Positions 10,422-23,375 are shown, numbered from the stretch's first letter. The stretch is DNA of 64,000 nt from Lantana camara (GCA_037501455.1 CM074858.1:82930501-82994500), one strand, 5' to 3'. Notes: generated by a model from the letters alone, not told the origin. A program made the numbers and translations.

Positions 10422-13086
10422 TGTAACACCCCGACTCACAGTCGGTACAGGTAAATTATGTGATTTAATATTATTTGCGTTTTAGATTATTTGTATAGGA
10501 TTATTTTGAATTATTTGAACTTATATGAATTTAGGTGAATTTATTCGATTGAATGTTGCATGCGATTTATTCGTTTTAATTTGAGTTGGCCTTATTTGAA
10601 CCTGTATGTGTTGAACCGAACCAACTTGAACCGGAAACCTTGAACCGAACCCGTGAACCGAACCGGTCCAGCCCTTAAAGGCTGAACCATTCTTCTTTCT
10701 CCTTCATTTACGTTCAACAACAGCAACTCCAAGCCAAGCAAGAAGCTAAAACCCCAAGTTTGATCATCCAACTTCCCAAGCCGAGTTCTCTCTCGTTTCT
10801 TCGTCTTTTCTTGAACTTAGGTAGGTTTCGGAATCCCCTCGTCGTGCTCGTCATTTATATGGTTTAATTTCTGAGTTTGGAGTGGGTTTTGCATGCCTTT
10901 GCTTCCCTACGTGAATAGTAAGGGTTTAATGAAAAATGAGATTACTTGCTCTTTGCTTGTTGTAATTGATCCCTAGCTTCATATATGAGTTGTATATGTT
11001 GTATGTATTGCATTTATTGCATTTAATCCATGGTTGGTTGAACATTTATTGATGATCATAAATTTTGCTTGAAAGTTGCATAACCTTGATCATGCATTTT
11101 AATCTCGTTTTTCTTGAGTTATTTGAGTGTTTATATGTCAAGCATCATTTATATGTATTGTTTGTGCATTTTGAGAGGTTGTGGCAACTCTTGGGATTGA
11201 ATTTTGGCCATTTTTGGCACCATTTTGGAGCTTCCCCTGTTTCTGTAATAAAATCTCTGCTCCAGCTTTCGAACCAGGCCGGAACGGCCGTTCCCGCCCA
11301 GTTTTAAACTGGGAACGACCGTTCCCAGGCCATACTGTTCATGACCGAGAGTGGGAACGACCGTTCCCAGCTTGTACTGGGAACGGGAACGGCCGTTCCC
11401 ATGGCCGGAACCCCTCCTACTGGGTCAAATCCGCGAGGGTGGATTTTTCCCTTTGGAAAAATCCGTGAGGGTGGATTTGAGGCAGTAGCTCAAGAGAAAT
11501 CCATGGGGGTGGATTTTCCCCTTTGGAAAAATCCATGGGGGTGGATTTTGCCACTTTTTCTCTTTGCCTTGTTTATGCATTTGTATGATTTTAAATGCTT
11601 TTCTTTTGCATTTTAATTGTTATAATTGATTGTTTTGCATAATAAATTGTGAATAATTATGTTATATTATGATTTTGTGAATTTTATGAATTAATTGTGA
11701 CATTTTATCTATGAACATGAATCATGCATTTTGCCGAGCGTCATCTTTGGTTCATATAGAGTCTAAGTCTTGGGCTTTCGTGTTTTCTTTTCAGAGGAGG
11801 TTCCAGTTGACGAGCCCGAGGCGTAGATTGTTCACGTCTGCTCTTATTTTTGTCACGCACAAGGTGAGGTTTAGGAATTTTATTAGCTAAACGACCTAAA
11901 GCCTTATGTGATGTTTTCAAGCCGTGCATGTGACTATATATATTATATATATAGATATGTACGTGTTGATTAGAATATGTTTATGATCTTGTGAACAACT
12001 TTGCTTTGGAAAAGATATTAAATAAGCTTATGTAAGCTATGTTTTGGAAAAAGGCTTTACAATTCTGTTAGCGAGATTGCCATGAAAGATTTGGCATTTG
12101 ATATGATCTGATTTATATGTGTGGATCCAAGGAGCTACGGGTAAGGAACCCTCGGGACGGTTCGGGCCGTCGAGGTTCGGCCTGTGCGTAGTCTCCATCC
12201 GATATATCATACGCGACCCCTGGGAGTTTGGGAAGGTGTGATATTTCGATGCCTTCGGCGTAAAAACCGGGGAGGGCACGATGTGGGTTCGCTACCCCTC
12301 GTGAGTCTGTATATGTCTGCATGGTTAGGGCCGCCGGTGGCTCTTCCATCAATGGAGTAGAGGTTGATATGTATGATTTCTGTTTTGTTTGTTCTGAGGA
12401 GTAAAGGTTGGAAGCTCGTTCTCGCCGAGCATTATGTTTTGTTATGTATGTTTGAGAAGTATGAATCGGGATAGTGTTTATGAAATGTTTAAAGTATATG
12501 TATTTGTTATGGAACGTTTTAGTTTGTAAAACCTATTCCGGTTCATAATTTCGCCCTTTGCTTTGTGCTCTGCTCTATATATATGTAGGGTGTGGGTGTG
12601 CGTTAGCCCCCTCACTCAGTCAGTTGACTGACTCCTCGTTTACTCTTTTAGTTGCAGGTTTTGGGAGCGTGAGCTAGGCGGAGAAGTGTGTCGTCTGTTA
12701 CACTTGTCGGTCTAGGTCTCGTTAGGTGCATTTACATACCTGCACTTTATTGTTTTGTAGTTGTATAGTTATGATTTGTATATACCTGCTTATCATTTTG
12801 TTCGAGCCGTGATGGCTTTTGTACAGGAGTTGTTGGTACCTATATGTAAATATTATATGGTTAATTAAGTGTTGGTACCTATATATATATGTGATGATGT
12901 TTTTGCTCGTGGTTTTTATTTATTCGCTTCCGCGCACTCTGTTTCTGTTTGGTCTAGCTCCGCCTAGCCTAGAGTGTGTGTTTGGTCTCCCGTTCGCTGT
13001 GATTCGGATTCGGGTGCGGACATCCCATTTCGTATTCGGGTTCGGATTATGGTGCGGGGGATGTGGCCCTACGTGTGGGTGCTACA
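10422..13086 (+). repeat. TekayA 5' LTR
   Basis: 2,665 bp. Contains a hairpin/palindrome array at 11281-11547. The 3' end has the family-wide GGTGCGGGGGATGTGG block, which in reverse complement opens the minus-oriented LTRs of this window. Confidence 0.95.
11281..11547 (+). repeat. Palindrome and hairpin array in TekayA LTR
   Basis: Two kinds of unit. First, GGAACGGCCGTTCC or GGGAACGACCGTTCCC palindromes, four copies at about 11281-11400. Second, AAATCC-(8 nt)-GGATTT hairpins, four copies at about 11427-11547, with loops GCGAGGGT, GTGAGGGT or ATGGGGGT. The same array lies at 18642-18908 in the 3' LTR, with a few of the between-LTR differences falling in it. Confidence 0.85.
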
Positions 13087-13094
13087 TCCTGAAG

Positions 13095-13106
13095 TGGTAT
13101 CAGAGC
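13095..13106 (+). other. TekayA primer binding site (tRNA-iMet)
   Basis: TGGTATCAGAGC, complementary to the 3' end of plant initiator tRNA-Met, 8 nt after the LTR end. Confidence 0.9.
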
Positions 13107-13301
13107 GCGGTTGCAAAACCGGGCTCTAGTGTCGTGTGGGTCTGTCTAGGTCGTACGACTTAGGATAATGTGACTTTTGATTATGTGCATGTGTGCTTTG
13201 AGTATGTGATTACTTGATTACTTGATTATTTTCTTAAATTGTATACATATTCATACTCTAATATACATGCATCTATATTGCTTGAATTTGTGAATTTCAG
13301 G

Positions 13302-16300
13302 ATGCCTCCAAGAAGACATAATAACCGTGAACAAACCCCTGATTTGAATGAACCGGCTCTACATAACGCACCTCCGCCACCACCTATGAACGCGGAGAAT
13401 ATTGTTCAAGCCCTACTCAATCAACTCCAAAACAATCAAAGGGGTAATGCAAATCCGGGTGAAGGACAAGATATTTCAGCTGTTTATCGGGACTTCCGGA
13501 ACAACAACCCTCCAAAGTGGTATGGAGGTGATGATATTAAGGCAGAAGAGTGGTTATCTGAGATTCGAGGCATATGGGAGATCTGTCCGGGGACTTCCCA
13601 GGACAAGGCTATTTGCACGGGGCGTATTATTCAAGGGCCAGCGGCTATTTGGCTTAGGAGTGTGAGATCCAAGCTTGAGAGAACGGGAATGGAATTCAAC
13701 TGGGAGACGTTTGTGCAGGAATTCCATGAGAAATATATCCCTCATAGTGCACAAGAACGTCGCCTCCAAGAGTTCTCCAATTTGAGGCAAGGCAACCGGA
13801 CAGTGGAGGATTATATTTTGGAGTTTGAAAGGCTAGCTCCGTATGCCACTCACATCACCGACCACGATGATCATAAGGCCCGAGCGTTTCTTCATGGACT
13901 TCGTCGGGATATTCAAGAAGCTTTACAAGCTACTAACGTGAGTACTTGGGCCAAGGTTACAAAAAGGGCAATACAAGTTGAGGCCCAAATGGCTCGGTTG
14001 AAGCCTCCGCCTTTCTCTTCGACTCGAGGATCGGGATCAGGTTCTGGATTGGGTAAGAGGCCCATTTCTTATGCTCCACGAGCTCCTGTTTCACCGGCTT
14101 TTCGTCCCCAGGGTTTAGGGAACAAAAAGCCCCGTATTACCGGTCCCGTGGCACCTCCTGCTATTCCAGTTCGACCGGCTCCAGCTCAGGGACCACCTGT
14201 TTGTTCTCATTGTCAGGGGAGACATCCGGTGGAGCGGTGTTGGAGGCTTCAGGGTAAATGTTATGCGTGCGGGTCTTCTGATCATTTGATTGATGCTTGC
14301 CCGAATAGGAGGCCGGTTGTGCAGGCTCGCGTGTTTGCTCTGGAGGGAGAGGAGGAAGCTGTTGATGTCGACCCGAATGCCGTGATAGAAGGTACAATAA
14401 ACATTCATGGCATATCACTACATGCATTGTTTGATCCCGGGGCTACGCATTCATTTATTTCCCGGGATATTGTTGCTTCTTTGCCTTTACTTGATGATTT
14501 ATCTGCGCATGTGTATGTGGTGAATACTCCTTTGGGAGGATCTGTGGAAGCTGACAGGGTGTTCAGGGAGTGTCCGGTAGTGTTTGAGGGCCGAGTTTTT
14601 CCTGCAGACTTGATAGTTCTACCGTTGAAGAAGTATGAGGTTATTCTTGGTATGGATTTTCTCTTCAGATACCGAGCTCAGTTGGACTGTCATGAGAAGA
14701 AGGTTTTGTTGGGGTCAGTGGTTTTTACGGGTGAGAGGTTGAAGTCCAGCCCGTTTGTGTCTTTTATGGAAGCAAGCAAGCTCCTCCGGGACGGTGCGAC
14801 AGGTTTTGTGGCCTATCTTTTGAATAAACCGAAGGATCAGGCCAAACTTGAGGAGACAGAGGTCGTGAGTGAGTTTCCCGATGTTTTCCCTGAGAATTTG
14901 GGTTCTTTGCCACCTGATAGGGACATCGAGTTTGTAGTCGACCTTTATCCTGGAGCTGAGCCTTTCTCTAAGACACCGTATCGGATGGCTCCTGCTGAGT
15001 TGAATGAGTTGAAAACTCAGCTGGATGAGCTTTTGGCTTGCGGTTACATCCGTCCGAGTACATCCCCGTGGGGTGCTCCTGTGTTATTTGTGAAGAAGAA
15101 GGATGGGACTTTGAGGATGTGTATAGACTACCGCGAGTTGAACCGGATGACAGTGAAGAATAAGTATCCTTTACCTCATATCGAAGAGTTGTTTGACATC
15201 TTGCAAGGGTCACATGTGTACTCTAAGTTAGATTTGAGGCAAGGGTATTACCAACTTCGTATCCGGGAAGAGGATATTTCTAAGACTGCGTTCAATACCC
15301 GTTATGGACACTTCGAGTTTGTAGTGATGCCGTTTGGGTTAACTAACGCTCCAGCCGTGTTCATGGATATGATGCACCGAGTGTTTAGACAGTATCTTGA
15401 CAAGTTCGTGGTCATTTTCATAGACGACATCTTGGTGTATTCTAAGTCTGTAGAAGAGCACGCATCTCACCTCAGAATTGTGTTGGAGACTTTTAGAGAG
15501 CACAAGCTTTATGCCAAATTTAGCAAGTGCGAGTTCTGGCTCGACAGAGTGTCTTTTCTGGGTCACATAATTTCAGGTGAGGGGATTGAAGTTGATCCTT
15601 CCAAGATTGAGACCGTGGTTCAGTGGGAAAGACCGAAGAATGCCTCCGAGATAAGAAGTTTTCTCGGGTTAGCGGGTTACTATAGGAGATTTGTGAAGGA
15701 TTTCTCCAAAATTGCTTGCCCGTTGACTCGATTAACCAAGAAGGAGGTGAAGTATGAGTGGGATGATGGGTGCGAGAGAAGTTTCCAAGCTTTGAAGGAA
15801 AGATTAACTTCAGCACCAGTTCTTACCCTACCCGAGGGATCCGAGGGCTATTCAGTTTTTGCAGATGCTTCTAAGGAAGGACTCGGATGTGTATTGATGC
15901 AAAATGGCCGAGTGGTGGCCTATGCTTCTAGGAAGTTGAAGGAACACGAGAAGAACTACCCCACTCATGATCTCGAGCTTGCAGCGGTTGTATTTGCTTT
16001 GAGGAAGTGGCGTCATTACCTCTATGGGACGACTTTTGAGATATTCACGGATCACAAGAGCCTCAAGTATCTTTTCACTCAGAAGGAGCTGAATAACAGA
16101 CAGAGGCGTTGGATGGAATTCTTAGAGGATTATGACTGCACGATTCAGTATCATCCGGGCAAGGCTAATGTCGTGGCAGATGCTTTGAGCAGAAAAGCAA
16201 GTGTTTCAGGTTTGAGTGCAGGGTCTTCAGGACAGGGTTCGACAGTTTTGGTTTCAGTGGCTCGGTTAGCTAACATCTCAGTTCAGCCGGATTTGAAACA

Positions 16301-17846
16301 GAGGTTGTTGGATTCTCAGGCTTCGGATGCAGAGATTCAGAGATTAGTAGTTCAGTCTAGGATAGACCCTGAGACGAAGTTTGGGTTTGATGATTCCGGT
16401 TTGTTCAGGTTCAAGACCAGGGTTTGTGTCCCAGAAGACCTCAAGAGGTTAATACTTGAGGAAGGACATCGTTCTGGATATTCCATTCACCCCGGTGGTA
16501 CGAAGATGTACCGAGATTTGAAGGAATACTTCTGGTGGAATGGCATGAAGAGAGATGTCGCGAACTTTGTGAAGCGGTGTCTCACGTGCCAAGTGGTGAA
16601 GGCAGAACACCAGAAACCGGGAGGAACTCTCCAACCACTTCCGATTCCTGAATGGAAGTGGGAGCAAGTGACTATGGACTTTGTGTCGGGCTTGCCTAGA
16701 TCAAGAGGAGGTTATGATGGAATTTGGGTAATAGTCGACCGATTGACCAAGTCTGCTCATTTTCTCAAGGTGAAAATGTCTTACAAGACCCCGAAGTTGG
16801 CAGAATTGTATTGTAATGAGATTGTGAGACTTCATGGGGCGCCTGCTAGTATTGTTTCCGATCGTGATCCGAGGTTCACAGCTAAGTTTTGGCAGGATCT
16901 TCAGAGTAGGTTGGGCACGAGGCTTAAATTCAGCACCGCTTTTCATCCTCAGACAGATGGACAATCAGAGAGACTGATTAAGTATTTAGAGGATTTGTTG
17001 AGAGCGTGTGCTTTGGATTTCAAGGAAAAGTGGGATAAGCATTTAGCTCTGGTTGAGTTTGCCTATAACAACAGTTTTCAGACTTCTATTGGAATGGCTC
17101 CCTACGAGGCACTATATGGAAGGAAGTGTAGATCGCCTCTATTTTGGGATATGGAAGATTGGCGGTGGACAGAAGAGAACAAGCTCGAAAGAGCTACACC
17201 TCGAGAGAGATTGGATAAGACCACCACTAAGGTTAAGTTAATTCAGCAGAGAATGAAGGCAGCTCAGGACCGTCAGAAGAGCTATGCGGATAAGAGGAGA
17301 AGACCCCTTGAGTTTGAAGTCGGAGATAAGGTTTTCTTGAAAGCATCTCCGAGGAAGGGATTTTCTCGAATAGGTCGAGGTGGGAAGCTTAACCCTAGAT
17401 ACCTTGGACCTTTTGAAATCCTTGAGAGAGTTGGAGAAGTGGCGTATAGGTTGGACTTACCGCCGAGATTGACCGGGATACATAATGTGTTTCATGTTTC
17501 GCAGCTCAGGAAATTTTATCCCGAAGAATCAACTATTCTCCCTGTGGAAGAGGTACAACTTGAGTCGGATTTGACGATAGTAAGGCACCCGGTTGAGATT
17601 CAAGACCGGAAGATACAAGTGTTAAGGAATAAACAGATTCCCTTGGTCAGAGTTCTTTGGAGAGATCAGAAATCTGAAGAGTCTACTTGGGAGACTGAGG
17701 AGAAGATGAGACAGTTGTACCCAGAGTTGTTCTCAGGTCAGACAGTTAACCTGGGGACCAGGTTCTCCGAAGGGGGGGAGGTTGTAACACCCCGACTCAC
17801 AGTCGGTACAGGTAAATTATGTGATTTAATATTATTTGCGTTTTAG
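13302..17846 (+). CDS. TekayA gag-pol polyprotein
   Basis: About 1,514 residues from ATG at 13302 ([10 protein letters not shown]); the frame is open further upstream but without an ATG. Gag core at about residues 65-190 ([27 protein letters not shown]) and zinc knuckle region near 300-335 ([27 protein letters not shown]). Protease near 380, [12 protein letters not shown], with the DPG form common in plant chromoviruses. RT with [10 protein letters not shown] near 705; RNase H from about 850 ([22 protein letters not shown]). Integrase has an HHCC finger (HPGG..CLTCQ), then DDE residues at about 1124 (MDFVSG), 1185 (SDRDPRF) and 1221 (QSERLI). A GPY-type module (LGPFEIL) and a chromodomain-like tail ([19 protein letters not shown]) follow. 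No stops or frameshifts. The frame runs through the PPT and ends 64 bases inside the 3' LTR. Confidence 0.96.
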   Translation: MPPRRHNNREQTPDLNEPALHNAPPPPPMNAENIVQALLNQLQNNQRGNANPGEGQDISAVYRDFRNNNPPKWYGGDDIKAEEWLSEIRGIWEICPGTSQDKAICTGRIIQGPAAIWLRSVRSKLERTGMEFNWETFVQEFHEKYIPHSAQERRLQEFSNLRQGNRTVEDYILEFERLAPYATHITDHDDHKARAFLHGLRRDIQEALQATNVSTWAKVTKRAIQVEAQMARLKPPPFSSTRGSGSGSGLGKRPISYAPRAPVSPAFRPQGLGNKKPRITGPVAPPAIPVRPAPAQGPPVCSHCQGRHPVERCWRLQGKCYACGSSDHLIDACPNRRPVVQARVFALEGEEEAVDVDPNAVIEGTINIHGISLHALFDPGATHSFISRDIVASLPLLDDLSAHVYVVNTPLGGSVEADRVFRECPVVFEGRVFPADLIVLPLKKYEVILGMDFLFRYRAQLDCHEKKVLLGSVVFTGERLKSSPFVSFMEASKLLRDGATGFVAYLLNKPKDQAKLEETEVVSEFPDVFPENLGSLPPDRDIEFVVDLYPGAEPFSKTPYRMAPAELNELKTQLDELLACGYIRPSTSPWGAPVLFVKKKDGTLRMCIDYRELNRMTVKNKYPLPHIEELFDILQGSHVYSKLDLRQGYYQLRIREEDISKTAFNTRYGHFEFVVMPFGLTNAPAVFMDMMHRVFRQYLDKFVVIFIDDILVYSKSVEEHASHLRIVLETFREHKLYAKFSKCEFWLDRVSFLGHIISGEGIEVDPSKIETVVQWERPKNASEIRSFLGLAGYYRRFVKDFSKIACPLTRLTKKEVKYEWDDGCERSFQALKERLTSAPVLTLPEGSEGYSVFADASKEGLGCVLMQNGRVVAYASRKLKEHEKNYPTHDLELAAVVFALRKWRHYLYGTTFEIFTDHKSLKYLFTQKELNNRQRRWMEFLEDYDCTIQYHPGKANVVADALSRKASVSGLSAGSSGQGSTVLVSVARLANISVQPDLKQRLLDSQASDAEIQRLVVQSRIDPETKFGFDDSGLFRFKTRVCVPEDLKRLILEEGHRSGYSIHPGGTKMYRDLKEYFWWNGMKRDVANFVKRCLTCQVVKAEHQKPGGTLQPLPIPEWKWEQVTMDFVSGLPRSRGGYDGIWVIVDRLTKSAHFLKVKMSYKTPKLAELYCNEIVRLHGAPASIVSDRDPRFTAKFWQDLQSRLGTRLKFSTAFHPQTDGQSERLIKYLEDLLRACALDFKEKWDKHLALVEFAYNNSFQTSIGMAPYEALYGRKCRSPLFWDMEDWRWTEENKLERATPRERLDKTTTKVKLIQQRMKAAQDRQKSYADKRRRPLEFEVGDKVFLKASPRKGFSRIGRGGKLNPRYLGPFEILERVGEVAYRLDLPPRLTGIHNVFHVSQLRKFYPEESTILPVEEVQLESDLTIVRHPVEIQDRKIQVLRNKQIPLVRVLWRDQKSEESTWETEEKMRQLYPELFSGQTVNLGTRFSEGGEVVTPRLTVGTGKLCDLILFAF
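17770..17782 (+). other. TekayA polypurine tract
   Basis: AAGGGGGGGAGGT directly before the 3' LTR start TGTAACAC; primes plus-strand DNA. It lies within the open reading frame. Confidence 0.85.
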
Positions 17847-20446
17847 ATTATTTGTATAGGATTATTTTGAATTATTTGAACTTATATGAATTTAGGTGAA
17901 TTTATTCGATTGAATGTTGCATGCGATTTATTCGTTTTAATTTGAGTTGGCCTTATTTGAACCTGTATGTGTTGAACCGAACCAACTTGAACCGGAAACC
18001 TTGAACCGAACCCGTGAACCAAACCGGTCCAGCCCTTAAAGGCTGAACCATTCTTCTTTCTCCTTCATTTACGTTCAACAACAGCAACTCCAAGCCAAGC
18101 AAGAAGCTAAAACCCCAAGTTTGATCATCCAACTTCCCAAGCCGAGTTCTCTCTCGTTTCTTCGTCTTTTCTTGAACTTAGGTAGGTTTCGGAATCCCCT
18201 CGTCGTGCTCGTCATTTATATGGTTTAATTTCTGAGTTTGGAGTGGGTTTTGCATGCCTTTGCTTCCCTACGTGAATAGTAAGGGTTTAATGAAAAATGA
18301 GATTACTTGCTCTTTGCTTGTTGTAATTGATCCCTAGCTTCATATATGAGTTGTATATGTTGTATGTATTGCATTTATTGCATTTAATCCATGGTTGGTT
18401 GAACATTTATTGATGATCATAAATTTTGCTTGAAAGTTGCATAACCTTGATCATGCATTTTAATCTCGTTTTTCTTGAGTTATTTGAGTGTTTATATGTC
18501 AAGCATCATTTATATGTATTGTTTGTGCATTTTGAGAGGTTGTGGCAACTCTTGGGATTGAATTTTGGCCATTTTTGGCACCATTTTGGAGCTTCCCCTG
18601 TTTCTGTAATAAAATCTCTGCTCCAGCTTTCGAACCAGGCCGGAACGGCCGTTCCCGCCCAGTTTTAAACTGGGAACGACCGTTCCCAGGCCATACTGTT
18701 CATGACCGAGAGTGGGAACGACCGTTCCCAGCTTGTACTGGGAACGGGAACTGCCGTTCCCATGGCCGGAACCCCTCCTACTGGGTCAAATCCGCGAGGG
18801 TGGATTTTTCCCTTTGGAAAAATCCGCGAGGGTGGATTTGAGGCAGTAGCTCAAGAGAAATCCATGGGGGTGGATTTTCCCCTTTGGAAAAATCTATGGG
18901 GGTGGATTTTGCCACTTTTTCTCTTTGCCTTGTTTATGCATTTGTATGATTTTAAATGCTTTTCTTTTGCATTTTAATTGTTATAATTGATTGTTTTGCA
19001 TAATAAATTGTGAATAATTATGTTATATTATGATTTTGTGAATTTTATGAATTAATTGTGACATTTTATCTATGAACATGAATCATGCATTTTGCCGAGC
19101 GTCATCTTTGGTTCATATAGAGTCTAAGTCTTGGGCTTTCGTGTTTTCTTTTCAGAGGAGGTTCCAGTTGACGAGCCCGAGGCGTTGATTGTTCACGTCT
19201 GCTCTTATTTTTGTCACGCACAAGGTGAGGTTTAGGAATTTTATTAGCTAAACGACCTAAAGCCTTATGTGATGTTTTCAAGCCGTGCATGTGACTATAT
19301 ATATTATATATATAGATATGTACGTGTTGATTAGAATATGTTTATGATCTTGTGAACAACTTTGCTTTGGAAAAGATATTAAATAAGCTTATGTAAGCTA
19401 TGTTTTGGAAAAGGCTTTACAATTCTGTTAGCGAGATTGCCATGAAAGATTTGGCATTTGATATGATCTGATTTGTATGTGTGGATCCAAGGAGCTACGG
19501 GTAAGGAACCCTCGGGACGGTTCGGGCCGTCGAGGTTCGGCCTGTGCGTAGTCTCCATCCGATATATCATACGCGACCCCTGGGAGTTTGGGAAGGTGTG
19601 ATATTGCGATGCCTTCGGCGTAAAAACCGGGGAGGGCACGATGTGGGTTCGCTACCCCTCGTGAGTCTGTATATGTCTGGATGGTTAGGGCCGCCGGTGG
19701 CTCTTCCATCAATGGAGTAGAGGTTGATATGTATGATTTCTGTTTTGTTTGTTCTGAGGAGTAAAGGTTGGAAGCTCGTTCTCGCCGAGCATTATGTTTT
19801 GTTATGTATGTTTGAGAAGTATGAATCGGGATAGTGTTTATGAAATGTTTAAAGTATATGTATTTGTTATGGAACGTTTTAGTTTGTAAAACCTATTCCA
19901 GTTCATAATTTCGCCCTTTGCTTTGTGCTCTGCTCTATATATATGTAGGGTGTGGGTGTGCGTTAGCCCCCTCACTCAGTCAGTTGACTGACTCCTCGTT
20001 TACTCTTTTAGTTGCAGGTTTTGGGAGCGTGAGCTAGGCGGAGAAGTGTGTCGTCTGTTACACTTGTCGGTCTAGGTCTCGTTAGGTGCATTTACATACC
20101 TGCACTTTATTGTTTTGTAGTTGTATAGTTATGATTTGTATATACCTGCTTATCATTTTGTTCGAGCCGTGATGGCTTTTGTACAGGAGTTGTTGGTACC
20201 TATATGTAAATATTATATGGTTAATTAAGTGTTGGTACCTATATATATATGTGATGATGTTTTTGCTCGTGGTTTTTATTTATTCGCTTCCGCGCACTCT
20301 GTTTCTGTTTGGTCTAGCTTCGCCTAGCCTAGAGTGTGTGTTTGGTCTCCCGTTCGCTGTGATTCGGATTCGGGTGCGGACATCCCATTTCGTATTCGGG
20401 TTCGGATTATGGTGCGGGGGATATGGCCCTACGTGTGGGTGCTACA
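17783..20446 (+). repeat. TekayA 3' LTR
   Basis: 2,664 bp, about 99.5 % identical by eye to 10422-13086. Carries the same palindrome array at 18642-18908. Confidence 0.95.
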
Positions 20447-23168
20447 ATAAATGTCTTTGTCAATGTCACCATTGAGAAAGGCAGTTTTCACATCCATTTG
20501 CCATATCTCATAGTCATAATATGCAGCAATGGCAAGCATGATTCGAATGGACTTTTGCATTGCAACTGGTGAAAAGGTTTCATCAAAGTCCACGCCGGGT
20601 CTTTGAGTGAATCCTTTTGCAACCAGTCTTGCTTTGTAGGCTGCAATGCTTCCATCAACTCTAAGCTTTCTCTTAAAGATCCATTTGCAACCTATGGGTT
20701 TGACCCCATCAGGCAAATCTACCAAGGTCCAAACTTGGTTGGAGTTCATGGAATCCATTTCGGATTTCATGGCTTCTATCCACTGTTCAGAGTCAGAATC
20801 TGAAAGTGCCTCCTCATATGTTAAAAGATCATTATCCTTTTGAGAGATTTCATGGAAGAATCCATACCATCTCTCCGGCTGTCTAGGAGTGCGTTCAGAA
20901 CGCCTTAGAGGAGGATTTTCGTGTGTATCGAAATTCGTGATTGGTTGTAGTTGATCAGAGTGGGACGTTTCTTCAATGGGTGATGTGGGGTCATTTTGTA
21001 CTTCTTCTAATTCTATGATCTTGCCTTTCTTTTCTTTAAGGAACGGTTCCTCAAGAAAAGTGGCATTTCTGGAAACAAACACCTTTTGCTCAGATTGATC
21101 ATAGAAATAGTATCCTATGGATTCCTTAGGATAACCTACAAAGTAGCATAAGTTAGAATGAGATTCTAACTTATCTCCCACCGTCCTCTTCACGTAAGCA
21201 GGACAACCCCAAATTCCTAAGTAAGAATAACTAGGGATTTTACCATGCCACATTTCATAGGGTGTCTTGGGGACTGACTTAGAGGGAACTAGATTCAGAA
21301 TCTTTGCTACACTTTCTAGGGCATAACCCCAGAAAGAAGGTGGTAAGTCAGTGAAACTCATCATGGAATGAACCATATCAAGTAAGGTTCGATTCCTTCT
21401 CTCAGAAACTCCATTAAGTTGAGGAGTTCCCGGAGGAGTCCACTGAGAGATAATCCCATTATCTTTGAGATGATTAAGGAATTCTTCACTAAGATACTCG
21501 CCTCCTCGATCAGATCGAAGTGCTTTGATCTTGTGACCAGTTTGGTTCTCAACCTCCTTTTGAAATTCTAAGAATTTCTCAAAAGCTTCAGATTTATACT
21601 TCATTAAGTATACATAACCATACCGACTAAAGTCATCAGTAAAGGTTATGAAGTACTGATGATTGTTTCTAGTGCTTACACTAAGCGGTCCACAAACATC
21701 AGTATGGATCAAATCCAAAACCTCAGTGGCACGTTCCACAGTTCCTTTAAAAGGAACTTTGGACATCTTTCCTTTGAGACAGGATTCGCAAGAAGTCAAC
21801 TCTTTGAGATCATTTTCATAGAATGATCCTAAAGTGTTTATCTTGCTAATTCTGTTCTTGGAAATGTGTCCTAATCTAGCGTACCATAAGGGAGCTGAAA
21901 CTTTGTCATCTCTCTTACGCTTTGTTTCTCGTTGTATATTCATAATATTGATATTTTGAGTTAGGTAAAGTCCATTACTTAGAGTACCGATGTGAACGGA
22001 AGAGTTGTTCCGTTTGATAAAGTATTTACCATTCTTAATATAAGTTTCATAACCTTCACAATCTAATATTGGAACTGAAATTATATTACGAATAATGCTC
22101 GGTACATAAAGGACTTTATTTAATACTAACTCAAAACTACCTAAATCTAATCTAATTGTGCCTAAAGCTCGAGCTTCAACGTTTGAGCCATCACTGATCT
22201 TCAAGACACATTCTCCTTCTTTGAGTTGTTGGACTTCACTTAGCATCTGTACATCATTACAGATATGAGTTCCACAACCGGTATCAAGTACCCAAGAACT
22301 AGAATTAATAGAAAGATTTTCTTCAACGAGAAAGATACCTTTCTTTAGAGTAGCCTTGTACTCTGGGCAGTTTCTCCTCCAATGTCCCGCTTTGCCACAA
22401 TGGAAGCAAACATCCTCTTTCTGATCACGCTTCTTCTTTTGGGCCTTCCCCTTCGAAATGCCACCAGTGGGCCTAAGGGGTTTCTTCTTCTTCTTTTGGG
22501 CTTTCTTGCCCTTACCTTTAGAAGGCCCAGAAGAGGAAGATGGAGCATTCACCATCAAAACCTTATTGTCCTTCTTGATCGTGCTTTCAGCAGTCACAAG
22601 CTGACTAATCAGCTCAGCTACAGTAGCACCAGCATGATTCATGTTGAAGTTAAGGACAAATGGGTTGAATGATGGTGGGAGCAAAGCTAGCAACAAATCC
22701 ACTGAAAGCTCATCTTTCAGTGGCATGTCCATGGAAGCAAGTTTCTCAGTAAGGGCAAGAAACTTGAGTCCATATTCATGGACACTTGAACCTTCCCTCA
22801 TTCTCAAGTGGAACAATTCCTTTGATGTGTTATACCTTGTAACACGTTCATGAGGGCGGTAAAGTTGCTCTAAGTGGTCGTAAATCTCCCAAGCAAATTC
22901 CATGGCCTCATGTTGCCTTTGCAAGTCCGGAGACATGTTAGCCAACATAAGGCAACGGGCTTGGAGATTATCATCCTTCCACTTCTGAATCGCGTCCCGC
23001 TCGGCCCGAGTGGGAGCCTCCCCTTCGGGACTAGGCTCCCCTTCGAAGAGAACATAAGTTCTCTTCTCAGAATCTAAAATGATTTTTAGATTCCTCAGCC
23101 AATCAGAATAGTTGGGACCAGTCAACTTGTTTGACTCGAGGATCGATACAAGAGGGTTTTGGTTGCCA
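20447..23168 (-). CDS. Copia1 gag, protease, integrase and N-terminal RT (split, start damaged)
   Basis: Upstream half of the Copia1 polyprotein, minus strand. The expected ATG is at 23166-23168 (MATK.. in Copia2), but a run of five A is four A here (complement near 23157-23160), so translation from that ATG meets a stop after about 15 codons. The main frame is open from about 23125; the first in-frame ATG lies about 60 residues further in. Domains: UBN2-type gag (LYRPHERVTRYNTSKELFHLRM), CCHC knuckle CFHCGKAGHWRRNC near residue 238 of the open frame, and protease VLDTGCGTHIC near 283. Integrase D-D-E at about 472 (HTDVCGP), 537 (RSDRGGEY) and 573 (NGVSERRNR). Early RT includes WIFKRKL..ARLVAKGFTQ and WQMDVKTAFLNGDI. 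The ORF is cut at the TekayA insertion; its last few codons are LTR sequence. Confidence 0.9.
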
Positions 23169-23375
23169 TTTCAAAACACGTAGAGAATCACAGAATCTAC
23201 GACCTAAATGGTAAAACAGAGAACTATTGAGCATGCTGAATTATAACGATATACAAAAGATAAGGTCTTTAATCTAATGTAGCTCCCACTGTTTTTCAAA
23301 GATCTAGAATTCCCAAAGATCTAAGAGGAACACGTTTCCCAATGGGTACTAAGATCCTAGGCATTTTACCTCGAA

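Larger units (their letters stand above)
10422..20446 (+). mobile_element. TekayA: complete Ty3-gypsy chromovirus nested in Copia1
   Basis: LTRs of 2,665 and 2,664 bp with TGTAACACCCC..GTGCTACA ends. Target duplication ATAAA at 10417-10421 and 20447-20451, inside the Copia1 RT. PBS, one uninterrupted gag-pol ORF and a PPT are all present. Order protease-RT-RNase H-integrase-chromodomain and an LTR over 2.5 kb indicate the Tekay/Del clade of chromoviruses. Hand comparison of the LTRs found about 11 substitutions and one 1-bp indel, so the insertion is recent. All parts required for autonomous retrotransposition appear intact. Confidence 0.96.

Noticed and set aside
11065..11616. ORFs of 80-95 residues repeated in both TekayA LTRs (also near 18426-18977)
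   Set aside because: They are identical because the LTRs are identical; they overlap in different frames across the hairpin array and have no family resemblance.
13095..13108. tRNA-like sequence (also 25466, 45571, 59709)
   Set aside because: Only the 12-19 bases complementary to tRNA 3' ends are present; these are primer binding sites, not tRNA genes.
13239..13301. Upstream 21-codon extension of the TekayA polyprotein
   Set aside because: It has no ATG; the first ATG at 13302 begins with MPPRR, the usual start of gag in this clade.
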